In this document: in pieces, positions 8,886-18,418 of the stretch
How the letters are laid out: every line of letters begins with the position of its first letter
Numbering within the stretch: the first letter of the stretch is position 1
From: Haladaptatus halobius
GTDB taxonomy: Archaea; Halobacteriota; Halobacteria; Halobacteriales; Haladaptataceae
Length of the DNA stretch: 64,000 nt
Direction: 5' to 3'
Assembly (NCBI RefSeq): GCF_020618475.1
Contig: NZ_CP085338.1
Location: forward strand, 367,416 to 431,415
The notes under the pieces: generated by a model
Databases searched by the model: none
Told to the model about the DNA's origin: nothing
The model's input: only the letters and a program-made list of their open reading frames with translations
Program-made: the position numbers and the translations under genes

Positions 8886-10010
8886 TTAATGACCCAGAGC
8901 ATTAGAATAAACTAACTTTGCTCGTTCAGCAACGTGATCCCAGTCATACTGTCGAGCTTGTTCACAAGGTGAACAAGAAGGACAATAGCCAGCAATTGCA
9001 GCATCAAGAGAAACAGCTAGGTCGTTGATTGTTGGTTTTACCACGAATCCAGCATCTCCAATCACTTCACTAGCAGCTGAATCAGGATGATCTACCCCAA
9101 TAACCGTACAACCTGCAGCCATTGCTTCTGCATATGTAATGCCGAATCCCTCACGCGTAGATGGTGATACGAAAATATCTGCTACACGCATATGCCCAAG
9201 AACATCATTGTAGTCCTCTAAAAACCCAAGGAATGTAATTTGGTCAGTTGATTCTAAGTTCTCTGCTTTTGCTTGTAGCGTCCTTAGTTCCGGACCTTCT
9301 CCAATGATCCCAAGTGTTTTGTTGTGAGGCGCAACTCTATCAAACGCTTCTAAGAGACGATCAACGCGTTTATCCTTAATTAGTCGACCCGCAAAAAGGA
9401 CATCAAAGCCGTTTTTTGCGGGATCAACTGAACAGATCTTATCATAATCAATTCCGTTTGGCACGATTGGGACATCATCATGAGTAGGACTAAGCTCTTC
9501 AAGCCGATCAGCCGTTATCCCAGAGACAGCGAGAGGATATTGTGGAACGCTTGCAGTAAGATATTCTATAGCCTTGCCGAATGGGGCAAGATTTCCCAAA
9601 TATTCATTCCAATAATCTTGCCAGACTTCATGCCACGTGGTTACTACAGGGAGTTCGGAAGCAATTGTGGAAATCTTTGACGCGAGAACCGGGAAGTAAG
9701 GAAAAACAGATACAACTACAACGTCGTGTTCATCTCGATGGCGGTAGAGTGGAAGTACAAGGTCTTTTGCAAATTCTATCGCTTCTGTAATAGATCGACG
9801 CTCTTCCGCATAGAGTTCTCGCTCTGGGCTAACGGCTCGTAGTCTCATCCCTTCATAAGTGATTTCAGGAGGTCCATCCCAAAAATGACGACCATATATT
9901 GTAATATCATGTCCAGAGTCGGCAAGTCGACGACCGATTTCATAAATACGTTTTTCAGCACCCCCAGTCACGAAGGGATAAACAACATTTGAAATGAATG
10001 CAATCCGCAT
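8886..10010 (-). CDS. GT4-family glycosyltransferase
   Basis: The 374-residue protein has the two Rossmann-like domains of GT-B retaining glycosyltransferases. The N-terminal domain begins MRIAFISNVVYPFVTGGAEK, with the acceptor-side GGAEKR motif. The C-terminal domain has VLFAGRLIKDKRVDRLLEAF (about residues 203-222) and the donor-binding E-x7-E motif in STREGFGITYAEAMAAG (about residues 282-298). It has no membrane span, so it works at the cytoplasmic face on a lipid-linked glycan. Length and motifs are those of an intact family member. The donor sugar cannot be predicted. It is divergent from the second GT4 gene at 10256, with a 245-base AT-rich shared promoter region. Confidence 0.9.
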   Translation of the reverse strand: MRIAFISNVVYPFVTGGAEKRIYEIGRRLADSGHDITIYGRHFWDGPPEITYEGMRLRAVSPERELYAEERRSITEAIEFAKDLVLPLYRHRDEHDVVVVSVFPYFPVLASKISTIASELPVVTTWHEVWQDYWNEYLGNLAPFGKAIEYLTASVPQYPLAVSGITADRLEELSPTHDDVPIVPNGIDYDKICSVDPAKNGFDVLFAGRLIKDKRVDRLLEAFDRVAPHNKTLGIIGEGPELRTLQAKAENLESTDQITFLGFLEDYNDVLGHMRVADIFVSPSTREGFGITYAEAMAAGCTVIGVDHPDSAASEVIGDAGFVVKPTINDLAVSLDAAIAGYCPSCSPCEQARQYDWDHVAERAKLVYSNALGH

Positions 10011-10255
10011 CAGCTAATAAGTATACTACCCTACCATATTAATTTTCTGAATAAACTTTTTGCCATTAATGGTGGCGATCTGAAATATCTAAAATGTAAA
10101 CATATTGGTCTTATATTTAGTATAAAACTTAAAAAATTATTATCTTCCGTCATGAGATAGAATTGAGAGCAATAAAAGTGCTTCATTAATCGCTAAATTC
10201 TTGACCTGTGAGAACAGTTAATCTGATGAAGTACACAGTGAGAAGTTAACTTACA

Positions 10256-11338
10256 ATGAAAATAGGTATTAATGCTCGTACATTCGATGTTACAGAGCCA
10301 AGTGGTGCGATCCAATCAAGCATACGATTAACACAAATGCTCCATGAACGGGTGGATGAAACTGTTCTTTTCGGAAGTGATAATTTGACTAATCATTATC
10401 CCAATATGGATGTTGAATCAACTTTTTATCCTTCATCTTCACAGATGTACGGTGTCCTCTGGGAGCGAACTATTTTACCTCTTAAAGCACAACAGCAAAA
10501 CATAGACATACTATACGCACCAAACGGAAATGGACCACTTCATCGGACACCTTTTCCAACTGTGATGTGTATTCATGACGTGAATGCTCAAAAAGGGATG
10601 TCAAGTGGAATCCACCAGCTGTATAGGCGGACAGCTGTCCCATTTGGTGCAAACAGCGCGGATATCATTACCACTGTATCTGAATTCTCCAAACAAGAAA
10701 TCCACGAGATTCTTGGTATACCTAAGTCAAAAATCAAGGTTGTTTACAATGGTATAGATCCATTTTTCCGAGCTGAAGGCAATACGCAAGCATTATCACT
10801 TCCAGATAAATTCATTCTTTTTGTCGGTGCACTAAATCCTAGAAAAAATATTGAAAGAGCTATTAAAGCATTCAAAGCCGCAAAAAACCGTGGAAATCTC
10901 GAACATAAGATGGTCATTATTGGGCCAAAGAATAAATCAATATTTAAAAATCTCTCTGTGGAGGAAACGGATGATATTATCATCCCAGGCTTCGTGTCTA
11001 AGGGGGAATTGAAGTTTGCATATACCGCAGCGGATCTCTTTTTATATCCATCCTTATACGAAGGATTTGGACTCCCACCTCTTGAGGCACTAGCTTGCGG
11101 AACACCCGTCGTAGCGTCGTCGTCATCCGCTCTTCCCGAGGTACTTTGTGACGCTGCAGAATTGCCTGATCCATATGCAACGAATGAGATTTGTAAATCA
11201 ATGCTACGAATACTTGAAAATCCCGAGTACGGAACAGAGCTTGTCCAACGGGGAAAAGCACGTGTAGCTAAGTTCACCTGGGAAAATGCATTGAGCAGCT
11301 TACTTGATGTATTTCGAGAAGTGCGAAGAAGTCGATAA
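10256..11338 (+). CDS. GT4-family glycosyltransferase
   Basis: The 360-residue GT-B enzyme begins MKIGINARTFD, a start typical of WbaZ/mannosyltransferase-like GT4 proteins. It carries FVGALNPRKNIERAIKAF (about residues 191-208) and the E-x7-E motif in YPSLYEGFGLPPLEALACG (about residues 264-282). No signal or membrane span is seen, so it should extend a lipid-linked oligosaccharide in the cytoplasm. The small RHH-like gene starts 49 bases downstream of the stop and probably shares the transcript. Codon use is AT-rich like the rest of the island. The mannosyl or related specificity suggested by the N terminus is only a guess. Confidence 0.9.
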   Translation: MKIGINARTFDVTEPSGAIQSSIRLTQMLHERVDETVLFGSDNLTNHYPNMDVESTFYPSSSQMYGVLWERTILPLKAQQQNIDILYAPNGNGPLHRTPFPTVMCIHDVNAQKGMSSGIHQLYRRTAVPFGANSADIITTVSEFSKQEIHEILGIPKSKIKVVYNGIDPFFRAEGNTQALSLPDKFILFVGALNPRKNIERAIKAFKAAKNRGNLEHKMVIIGPKNKSIFKNLSVEETDDIIIPGFVSKGELKFAYTAADLFLYPSLYEGFGLPPLEALACGTPVVASSSSALPEVLCDAAELPDPYATNEICKSMLRILENPEYGTELVQRGKARVAKFTWENALSSLLDVFREVRRSR

Positions 11339-11387
11339 TCTAACTAAAATCAAAAGAGTTAGTTCGGTTACTTGCGAAGAAATCAGC

Positions 11388-11630
11388 ATGAGTGAGAAAC
11401 CTAATGAAATGTCTGATAAGTATAGTACGATAAGATTGCCTGATGACATTATTGAAAAACTTGAACAACGAGCAGATGCCACAGACTTTGATTCTCTCGA
11501 GGCGTACACAGAGTATATCCTACGAGCTGTCCTTGCTGAACTTGATCCAATTGACCATACTGAAACTGTCGAAGCTAACCAAGAAGCTGTACAAAACCGG
11601 CTTAAATCACTTGGATATCTTGATGAATAA
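11388..11630 (+). CDS. Small ribbon-helix-helix-like protein ending in the L-G-Y tail
   Basis: I chose the ATG at 11388 over an upstream start at 11304, because the upstream residues overlap the previous gene and are not acidic. The product is 80 residues. YSTIRLPDDIIEKLEQRA followed by FDSLEAYTEYILRAVL has the strand-helix-helix pattern of CopG/RHH DNA-binding or scaffold proteins. The C terminus is RLKSLGYLDE, the same short motif that ends three sulfatase-superfamily proteins here (LEDLGYA, LRALGYV, LSDLGYR). It lies between a glycosyltransferase and a convergent sulfatase-like gene, whose stop is two bases away. I infer that it is a partner or regulator of those enzymes; the function is unknown. 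Confidence 0.75.
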   Translation: MSEKPNEMSDKYSTIRLPDDIIEKLEQRADATDFDSLEAYTEYILRAVLAELDPIDHTETVEANQEAVQNRLKSLGYLDE

Positions 11631-11632
11631 TA

Positions 11633-12928
11633 TCATAAATTAGATTTATTAATTGAACTGACAATTTTTTTCTTTTCGATTGGTTTCATCATTCTAGCTG
11701 CGGCCAATTGGCGGAGATTCTTCGTAATTTCAGTATATTTGCCAGAGATATCAGTCGTTTCGTCAGGATCTACTTTAAGATCATACAACTCTTCATCATC
11801 TTTTGCTGAAATATACTTATACCGTTTCCCTCGAACAGCAAAGTCATGAGGAGAATAATCGAGCATATTTCCGCGCAGTGTAGATATTGACCGGCTCTCA
11901 GCACCCGAATAAACGAAAGATTTGGCGAATGATTCAGGCGTTGTCAGTTCATTAGAACAGGTAGATTCTATAATAGAAGGCAGGGAAGTGAGGGAAACTG
12001 GGTCGACTATTCGTTCAGTATATGTGTCACCATGTATTAACAACGGAATACGAATATTTTCTTCATAGAGTCGATATTCATGACCATACGTCCCATGTTC
12101 ACCGTGAGACTCTCCATGGTCTGAATGAACTACGAGATTAATATTCGATCCTCGAATTGAATCATACAATCGACGGACAAACTCATCTGCTGAACGTGCC
12201 GCATCACGGTAACTCTGCCGCATCCACTTAATAGCATGTGGTGGTAACTCTGTGTCACGATCTCGCCAGAAACGAAGCAGTGAGTAGTACATTTTAAACC
12301 AATTTGTCTCATTTTGAAGTGTCGATGGAACAATATATGGTTGGTGACTATCCATTAAAAAAATCCATACAAAATATGGCTCTGCCAATTCACTGATTTT
12401 GTCTTTTATTTGATCTAGAAATACGGTCCAGTGTGTAAACCATTCCCTTTTTCCTTGCCAGCCAAACATATTTTCTCTACCAAATGCTTCAAGAAGAGTA
12501 TTAGTTCCTCTAATAACTGGAGAATCTACGAGTGTTTCTATATTATTGTTTGAATTGGGATTAAGCTCGTAGAATTCATCAAATCCTTTATTAAACCCAG
12601 TATCTTTTGCGGTCCACGGGTTTGCAGTGAATCCAACTGTAGTATAACCTATATCACTAAGTTGTTCTGGAATAGTCTGATGCGTTGAAAGATGGAAATC
12701 GATTGCAGTTCGCCGTCCTATAACAGAGTCATACTCATGACGATAGAACTCACCCGTAAACATTGGCGGGAGAGATGATGGGGTGCGTGGACCTGGTGCA
12801 ATCGCATTCTCAAAAACGGTTCCTTCTTTAGCTAACTCCGAGAGATACGGAGTAACACCGGAATCATTAAGAAATCCACAGGTGTCTGCTCTGAGGCTAT
12901 CAATTGAAATTAACAAAAGGTTCTGCAT
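11633..12928 (-). CDS. Sulfatase/alkaline phosphatase superfamily enzyme
   Basis: The ATG at 12928 puts the metal motif MQNLLLISIDSLRADT at the extreme N terminus, as in the paralogues, so I prefer it to an upstream ATG at 12958. The product is 431 residues. GPRTPSSLPPMFTG (about residues 46-59) aligns with the nucleophile loop, with Thr49 in place of Cys/Ser. The distal metal site is VVHSDHGESHGEHGTYGHE. The C terminus is basic (MMKPIEKKKIV) and lacks the L-G-Y tail. No signal peptide is seen. It is probably a phospho- or sulfo-group transferase or hydrolase acting on glycan precursors. It converges on the RHH-like gene and is divergent from the GT4 gene at 13056. Confidence 0.85.
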   Translation of the reverse strand: MQNLLLISIDSLRADTCGFLNDSGVTPYLSELAKEGTVFENAIAPGPRTPSSLPPMFTGEFYRHEYDSVIGRRTAIDFHLSTHQTIPEQLSDIGYTTVGFTANPWTAKDTGFNKGFDEFYELNPNSNNNIETLVDSPVIRGTNTLLEAFGRENMFGWQGKREWFTHWTVFLDQIKDKISELAEPYFVWIFLMDSHQPYIVPSTLQNETNWFKMYYSLLRFWRDRDTELPPHAIKWMRQSYRDAARSADEFVRRLYDSIRGSNINLVVHSDHGESHGEHGTYGHEYRLYEENIRIPLLIHGDTYTERIVDPVSLTSLPSIIESTCSNELTTPESFAKSFVYSGAESRSISTLRGNMLDYSPHDFAVRGKRYKYISAKDDEELYDLKVDPDETTDISGKYTEITKNLRQLAAARMMKPIEKKKIVSSINKSNL

Positions 12929-13055
12929 TCCCTTGCTTATAGAAAGAGTACCTACCAAATAAAATTATCCATGTCTTTTTGCCAGTCAATTCACTAGATA
13001 AAGCGGTAGATTAATATGGTGATTTTCCAATATTAGAATAAGGTTCCTTTCAAAG

Positions 13056-14267
13056 ATGGCCCGTATTTGTCTTATCAACTCACAGTTCCCACCTCACCAG
13101 TATGGCGGAGCGGAAAATTACGTTCTCCGTACTGCAAAGGCATTACAGAATCGAGATCATGAAATATTAGTTTTAACGACTGAACCATACGATGACTTAC
13201 ATTCTATGACTACTACCGAAACAAGAGTCGAAGGTGTACGTGTGAAACGATTTTTTCCAGCAAACATTTCCCATAGAAGTGGGGGGAATCCATATGGTCT
13301 GGTTGGAAAAGCCATTTGGCATCAAGTCGACATAAACAATCCACATGCATCTTATATTTCAAAGCAGGTTTTTAATGAATTTTCACCCGACATAGTCCAC
13401 ACAAATAACTTAATGGGTATTTCACCTCAAATTGGTGCAGTCGCTCCCGACAATGTCCATCACGTACATACGCTACATGATTATAGTCTTACTTGCCCAA
13501 AGAGCAATCGACTTCGAGATATTACCGCAAAAGGTGATCGCGAAGTCTGCGAAAATCCACCTCTCCCTTGCAGAATTTATGCGAATCAAAAAAAGAATAG
13601 AATGGGAAAACCAGATTTCGTCACTGGACCTAGTAACCATGTGATTTCTGTTCACAAAAAAAGTGGGTTTTTCCTTGATTCTCCAACTCAACGTATACAA
13701 CTAGGGGTGGAATCTGTCCGTAACAAGGTACCGCCTAATAGAGAGAATACTTCACTTTTGTATGTTGGTAAACAACTAAAGGCAAAAGGACTAGAAACAC
13801 TGTTTAACGCTAGTCGCAAATTGCCTGATGTAACGGTTCACGTATGCGGAAGTGGACCATTTAGTGATAAAACTGCAACAGCTGCCAAAGAAATAGATAA
13901 TCTTCACTATCACGGTTTTGTCAAGACTGACCAATTAGCCAAGCTACGAGAAAAGGCTGCTGCAGCTGTAATACCTTCTATCTGGATGGAGAACTCACCT
14001 TTGACAATTTACGAGAGTTTTGCTCAAGGTCTTCCCGTAGTAGGAAGTAATATCGGAGGAATTCCGGAGTTAATTGAAGATGGTAAACGAGGGGTATTAT
14101 TCGAACCAGGAAATTCGACCGCACTCGTTCACGCAGTCCGCCGATTACTTGATGACCTTTCGAATGAGAAACTTCGCGAAAATTGTTTGTCATGGGCTCA
14201 AAAACATACAATCGAAGATCATGTTGATAATCTTGAGGGAATAGCATATAAACCAGTGATCAAATAA
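13056..14267 (+). CDS. GT4-family glycosyltransferase
   Basis: The 403-residue GT-B protein begins MARICLINSQFPPHQYGGAE, with the GGAEN acceptor motif. Its C-terminal domain has LLYVGKQLKAKGLETLF (about residues 236-252). The donor-site motif is PSIWMENSPLTIYESFAQG (about residues 309-327), where Glu replaces the more usual first glutamate context, so the E-x7-E spacing is retained as ENSPLTIYE. No membrane span is present. The flippase gene begins 45 bases after its stop, so the two are probably cotranscribed. It likely adds one sugar of the repeat unit that the flippase then exports; the sugar is not predictable. Confidence 0.9.
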   Translation: MARICLINSQFPPHQYGGAENYVLRTAKALQNRDHEILVLTTEPYDDLHSMTTTETRVEGVRVKRFFPANISHRSGGNPYGLVGKAIWHQVDINNPHASYISKQVFNEFSPDIVHTNNLMGISPQIGAVAPDNVHHVHTLHDYSLTCPKSNRLRDITAKGDREVCENPPLPCRIYANQKKNRMGKPDFVTGPSNHVISVHKKSGFFLDSPTQRIQLGVESVRNKVPPNRENTSLLYVGKQLKAKGLETLFNASRKLPDVTVHVCGSGPFSDKTATAAKEIDNLHYHGFVKTDQLAKLREKAAAAVIPSIWMENSPLTIYESFAQGLPVVGSNIGGIPELIEDGKRGVLFEPGNSTALVHAVRRLLDDLSNEKLRENCLSWAQKHTIEDHVDNLEGIAYKPVIK

Positions 14268-14312
14268 ATACTATGTTGTTGCGAAACAAAGATATGACCC
14301 CTTCTCTAATCG

Positions 14313-15827
14313 TTGTTTGTGTCCTCGGTTACTGATTCATTGTCAGCACTGGTTCGAAGTGCAACAATTGTATTTATCGGGTCAGCTTTTGGCCGGGTAA
14401 TTGCTTTGATCGCTGAAGCTTTCATTGCTCGCTCACTCATGCCCACTACTTACGGCCAGGTTGCTCTTGCATTCTCAATCGTAGGTGCCGTCGGAAGCGT
14501 TCTTCTTTTTGGGATTCATGAGGGAGTTACGCGTCTACTCTCGGCAACAACGGACAAGAAAAAGATGAATCACGTCACACAAGCAGGTTACCTCTCTGTA
14601 GCGATATCTGGTATCATAGGAGTTCTAATAGTTATCATTTTTTCAAAAGCAATCGCTCAAACTATGTCTCAACCAGGCTTGGCATTATTTCTCGTATTGC
14701 TTTCCCCATATCTCCTATTATATCCTCTTTCTCAGGTTTCTATAAGCATTCTTCGATCTTGGGGACAAACCAAACACGCTATTTTATCAAGAGCTATTGC
14801 GTCGCGTATAATAGGGATATTTAGCCTAGGAATACTATTGCACTTTGGTTTTGACGCCGAAGCAGCCGTAATATATTGGCTTATCATTCCTTTTACCATT
14901 ATATCAATTTCTACTTATTTCATTAATCCTTTAATTTCTTACAATGAAATTTTAACCAAACGTCCCGATGCTAATGTTGTTTCAAAGCTATGGTCATTTT
15001 CATGGCCACTTGCTATCGGCTCAGTTATTTTTCTTTTTCTTTCTAAACTTGACATTCTAATGATTGGTTACTTTCTTTCTGCAAAAGAAGTTGGCTACTA
15101 TCGTTCAATCCAACCACTCCGACAAGCAAGTACGTTCGTCCTTGCATCATTCAGCTTCCTTTTTCTCCCACTTGCTACGCGGTATTTTGAAAAAGGGAAG
15201 GTTGATGATCTTGGTAAATTATTTACTACAACTACAAAATGGACCGTTATTGTTGCCCTCCCTATGGTTCTAATACTAATGTTCTTTTCTGACAATATTG
15301 TTTTGTTCCTTTTTGGGGAAGCGTATCGACCGGCCGCACTACCATTAAGTATTCTATCAGCAGGTTATTTTCTCCGAGCCCTTTCGGGACTTGATGGAGA
15401 TATGGTAAAAGCAATTAATGTGCCTAAAATAGAATTATTTGCAGGAGTAATGGGCGTCATTGTCAACTTTATTCTTAACTTATTGTTGATACCTATAATT
15501 GGAATAGCAGGAGCGGCATTAGGGACAGTTGTTGGCTTCGTAATTTACAACACTGTAGAGCTAGTCGCAATCTATCGGATTACTGGACAGACACCGTTTT
15601 CTTGGAACTTGTTTAAACCAATGGTACCAACTGTCGTTGCTGCTTTTGTTCTTTCAGTCTTCATACAGACAAATGGTTTTCTGATTCTCTTACCTACAGG
15701 AATCGTCTTAGGAATTGTTTCGTTCGCCTCTGTGTTTCTGACACGGAGTCTTAGTGATGCAGACCAAATATTAATCACCAGATTTGAGAGCAAAACAGGC
15801 TATAAAATCTCGAATTTGGTCAAATAA
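14313..15827 (+). CDS. Wzx-type polysaccharide/oligosaccharide flippase (MATE/MVF superfamily)
   Basis: The 504-residue protein has about 14 hydrophobic helices and no large soluble domain, the usual architecture and length of Wzx/RfbX flippases. Typical family features include the N-terminal GSAFGRVIALIAEAFIARSL helix and a central KLDILMIGYFLSAKEVGYYR (about residues 249-268), the LG-Y signature of polysaccharide exporters. The frame opens with TTG at 14313; GTG at 14319 or TTG at 14340 are alternatives, and no ATG fits. It should move the lipid-linked glycan across the membrane. The upstream GT4 gene and downstream sulfatase-like genes are probably in the same pathway. Confidence 0.9.
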   Translation: MFVSSVTDSLSALVRSATIVFIGSAFGRVIALIAEAFIARSLMPTTYGQVALAFSIVGAVGSVLLFGIHEGVTRLLSATTDKKKMNHVTQAGYLSVAISGIIGVLIVIIFSKAIAQTMSQPGLALFLVLLSPYLLLYPLSQVSISILRSWGQTKHAILSRAIASRIIGIFSLGILLHFGFDAEAAVIYWLIIPFTIISISTYFINPLISYNEILTKRPDANVVSKLWSFSWPLAIGSVIFLFLSKLDILMIGYFLSAKEVGYYRSIQPLRQASTFVLASFSFLFLPLATRYFEKGKVDDLGKLFTTTTKWTVIVALPMVLILMFFSDNIVLFLFGEAYRPAALPLSILSAGYFLRALSGLDGDMVKAINVPKIELFAGVMGVIVNFILNLLLIPIIGIAGAALGTVVGFVIYNTVELVAIYRITGQTPFSWNLFKPMVPTVVAAFVLSVFIQTNGFLILLPTGIVLGIVSFASVFLTRSLSDADQILITRFESKTGYKISNLVK

Positions 15828-15950
15828 ATAAACTTCCACGGACATTATATCAGTACAGAGTTAAAATCGTGGGATTAATAATGGAATATATTCTATCAGA
15901 TCAATTATATCGATCGGAAAATTGAATTAGATAGAGCTGCTCTACTATGT

Positions 15951-16877
15951 ATGGACATTCAAAAGTGGATACTGAAGTCATCCAAGAGAGTTCAAGAAGA
16001 TGGAATTGACGGAGTTAGAAGCTCATTACGTCCCATATATCATAAGCTTCTAACATTGGGGAATTTAGCACTTGACCCAGGGAAGAATATTTACGAGGAA
16101 GAATGGGACTTACTCATTATCGTGGATGCTTGTCGGCTTGACTTGATGCAACAAATATCAATTAATTTTGATTATATCAACACAGTTGACTCTATTCGTT
16201 CAGTTGACAGCACAACTGCTTTTTGGATGAAAAAGACCTTTAATTCGAAATATTGTAGTAAGATCTCGAAGACGGCTTACGTTTGTGGGAATCCATTCTC
16301 TGCAGAGCAGTTGGATGCTAATTCTTTCGGAAAGCTTATCGAAGTTTGGAAATCGGAATGGCAAACACCGGGAACTGTCCCTCCACGCGCTATAACTGAC
16401 CAAACGATTAAAATCGCTCGTGAAGAAAATCATGATAAAATCATCACACATTATATGCAACCTCATTGCCCATTTATACCAGCCCCTGAACTCATGATGC
16501 AAAAAGAGGTCGATAAATGGGGCGAACAAGATAATCGTGATGTATGGGAAAAATTCCGTGATGGTGATATCGATGAAGAAACACTCTGGGATGGTTACCA
16601 GAAGAACTTGAAACACGTTCTAAAGGATGTGAAAATCCTTCTTGATAATATTGATGCTCAGAAAGTAATTATCACGAGTGATCATGGTAATGCAGTTGGC
16701 GAATGGGGAATTTATGGACACCCACCAAATTCACCCTTAAGCTGTCTACGACAGGTGCCCTTTATTGAAACGGAAGCTATAGATAATAAAAACTACGAGC
16801 CAGAATTCAAATCGGAAACAGACGGCGAAGATAAACTATCGCGTGATGAGCGTCTGCGGGCACTTGGATACGTCTAA
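15951..16877 (+). CDS. Sulfatase-superfamily-like protein, short divergent member
   Basis: The 308-residue protein has an N-terminal amphipathic segment of about 50 residues, then EEEWDLLIIVDACRLDLM with Asp59 at the first metal position. VDSTTAFWMKKTF (about residues 85-97) provides the Thr at the nucleophile position. The distal metal motif is VIITSDHGNAVGEWGIYGHP (about residues 235-254). It is much shorter than its neighbours and ends in LRALGYV. I see no signal peptide. It belongs to the phosphatase/sulfatase fold, but the reaction is uncertain. It precedes the next sulfatase-like gene by 72 bases in the same direction. Confidence 0.78.
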   Translation: MDIQKWILKSSKRVQEDGIDGVRSSLRPIYHKLLTLGNLALDPGKNIYEEEWDLLIIVDACRLDLMQQISINFDYINTVDSIRSVDSTTAFWMKKTFNSKYCSKISKTAYVCGNPFSAEQLDANSFGKLIEVWKSEWQTPGTVPPRAITDQTIKIAREENHDKIITHYMQPHCPFIPAPELMMQKEVDKWGEQDNRDVWEKFRDGDIDEETLWDGYQKNLKHVLKDVKILLDNIDAQKVIITSDHGNAVGEWGIYGHPPNSPLSCLRQVPFIETEAIDNKNYEPEFKSETDGEDKLSRDERLRALGYV

Positions 16878-16949
16878 TTCCAAGTAGGATAAGGAGATCT
16901 GCAGCGTTAAATCTTAAAGAATAAGTCAATAGGGAGTTAACAAAGCGTA

Positions 16950-18365
16950 ATGAACGTTATTCTTCTAACGGTCGATTGCTTCCGTTATGACCGTTGTAGT
17001 TTTAATGGCCATCACCTCCAAACAACACCTGTTCTTGACGAACTAGCTATAGGATCTCAAGTATATGAAACTGCAATTGCTCCAGGTATGCGGACTGCGG
17101 AGTCATTTCCTGGCATTTTAGCTGGACAGTTGTCTCGGGACAGTTCCTATCTCGAAGAAATCCATTTGAAGAGCCTCTCTCCAGACTCCTCTACAATTGC
17201 CTCTTGTCTCTCGAAACAAGGATACAATACTGTTGCAACGATAACAAACCCACAATTAAGTACGATACGGAACTTCGATATTGGATTCGACCAGTTCCGA
17301 AATTTGGAATCTAATGCAAGTAGTCAAATCGCACAAAATCAGCCTCAGAATGAAGAATCCAGTGGTCCACCTTTGTCCGGTCTTCTTGATAATTTCAGGC
17401 GATGCCTCAATAATATCGACTCCGCACCAGTAAACCCCTTTGTTCCAGCGTATGTTGCCTATCGTGAAATTCAACGCCGCACTGAATGGCCCACAGTTCC
17501 TGCTGAAACTGTCGTCGATGAGTTTCTAGCGGACCTAGAAGCTACGACTGAACCCTTCTTTGGCTGGACCCACCTAATGGATCTGCATGCACCACTTCAT
17601 CCAGGCCGTATTAACGCTGGTGGGCTTCTGTCTGCATCGTCACTCACACAATTTTGGTGGGATTCGAAGCGTGTACGCGGGAGTTATGAATCGAACTACG
17701 AACGAATGTACGATAGTGCTCTTAAATATGTTGACGCACAAATCGGAAGGCTTATACAAAATTTGAAAGTCAAAGATCTCTGGGACGAAACGCTTTTGAT
17801 CGTGACAGGCGATCATGGAGAGTCACTATATGATCGCGGTGTTTATGGCCACGGCGAGGGAGAAGGTCAATTCGCGCATGTTGATACAGGTGAAATCCGT
17901 CACCACTATATGTATGATGATGTGATTAAAGTCCCACTATTGATTCATGGATCGGAGGCTTCAGTTGGACGAATAGAAAAACCGTTCTCGCTCTGCTGGC
18001 TTGGTGATCTTATCACGGACTATCTAGATGTGGAGGCCCCAACGTTCCCTCAATCACGGAAAGAATCTTCAGAAGCGGTCATTGCTGATGCTGTAACAAA
18101 TGAGGGTCACACTCTCGCCGTCCGTACGGATGAGTGGAAATTGATAACATCCTGTTCGACAAATGCAGAAGATATTCGAGAGAACACTACTAACGCGTAC
18201 TATATTTCTGCGGATCCTGGAGAACGAGTTCCAGTTTCTGATGTGCCAGATACCCTTATTGAAACGGCCGCAGAACTAGTTGTCAACCCAGATAACCTTC
18301 CCACACTCGATGGCCAGGTTGACGCGGCAACAAAGCAACGACTGTCAGATCTTGGCTACCGCTAA
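16950..18365 (+). CDS. Sulfatase/alkaline phosphatase superfamily enzyme
   Basis: The 471-residue protein opens MNVILLTVDCFRYDR with Asp9 at the metal site. GMRTAESFPGILAG (about residues 46-59) is the nucleophile loop, with Thr49. The second metal site is VTGDHGESLYDRGVYGHGEG. It ends in RLSDLGYR, the tail shared across the island. No signal peptide is seen. The order nucleophile loop, metal site, then a short C-terminal domain with YYISADPGERVPVSD follows PF00884 enzymes. It is the last intact gene of the rightward run; the next is a decayed paralogue. Confidence 0.87.
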   Translation: MNVILLTVDCFRYDRCSFNGHHLQTTPVLDELAIGSQVYETAIAPGMRTAESFPGILAGQLSRDSSYLEEIHLKSLSPDSSTIASCLSKQGYNTVATITNPQLSTIRNFDIGFDQFRNLESNASSQIAQNQPQNEESSGPPLSGLLDNFRRCLNNIDSAPVNPFVPAYVAYREIQRRTEWPTVPAETVVDEFLADLEATTEPFFGWTHLMDLHAPLHPGRINAGGLLSASSLTQFWWDSKRVRGSYESNYERMYDSALKYVDAQIGRLIQNLKVKDLWDETLLIVTGDHGESLYDRGVYGHGEGEGQFAHVDTGEIRHHYMYDDVIKVPLLIHGSEASVGRIEKPFSLCWLGDLITDYLDVEAPTFPQSRKESSEAVIADAVTNEGHTLAVRTDEWKLITSCSTNAEDIRENTTNAYYISADPGERVPVSDVPDTLIETAAELVVNPDNLPTLDGQVDAATKQRLSDLGYR

Positions 18366-18418
18366 ATTCGGTCGTTTTTCCGAGTATTTTTCACCCCCAA
18401 TACGATCCTTATCATAGC

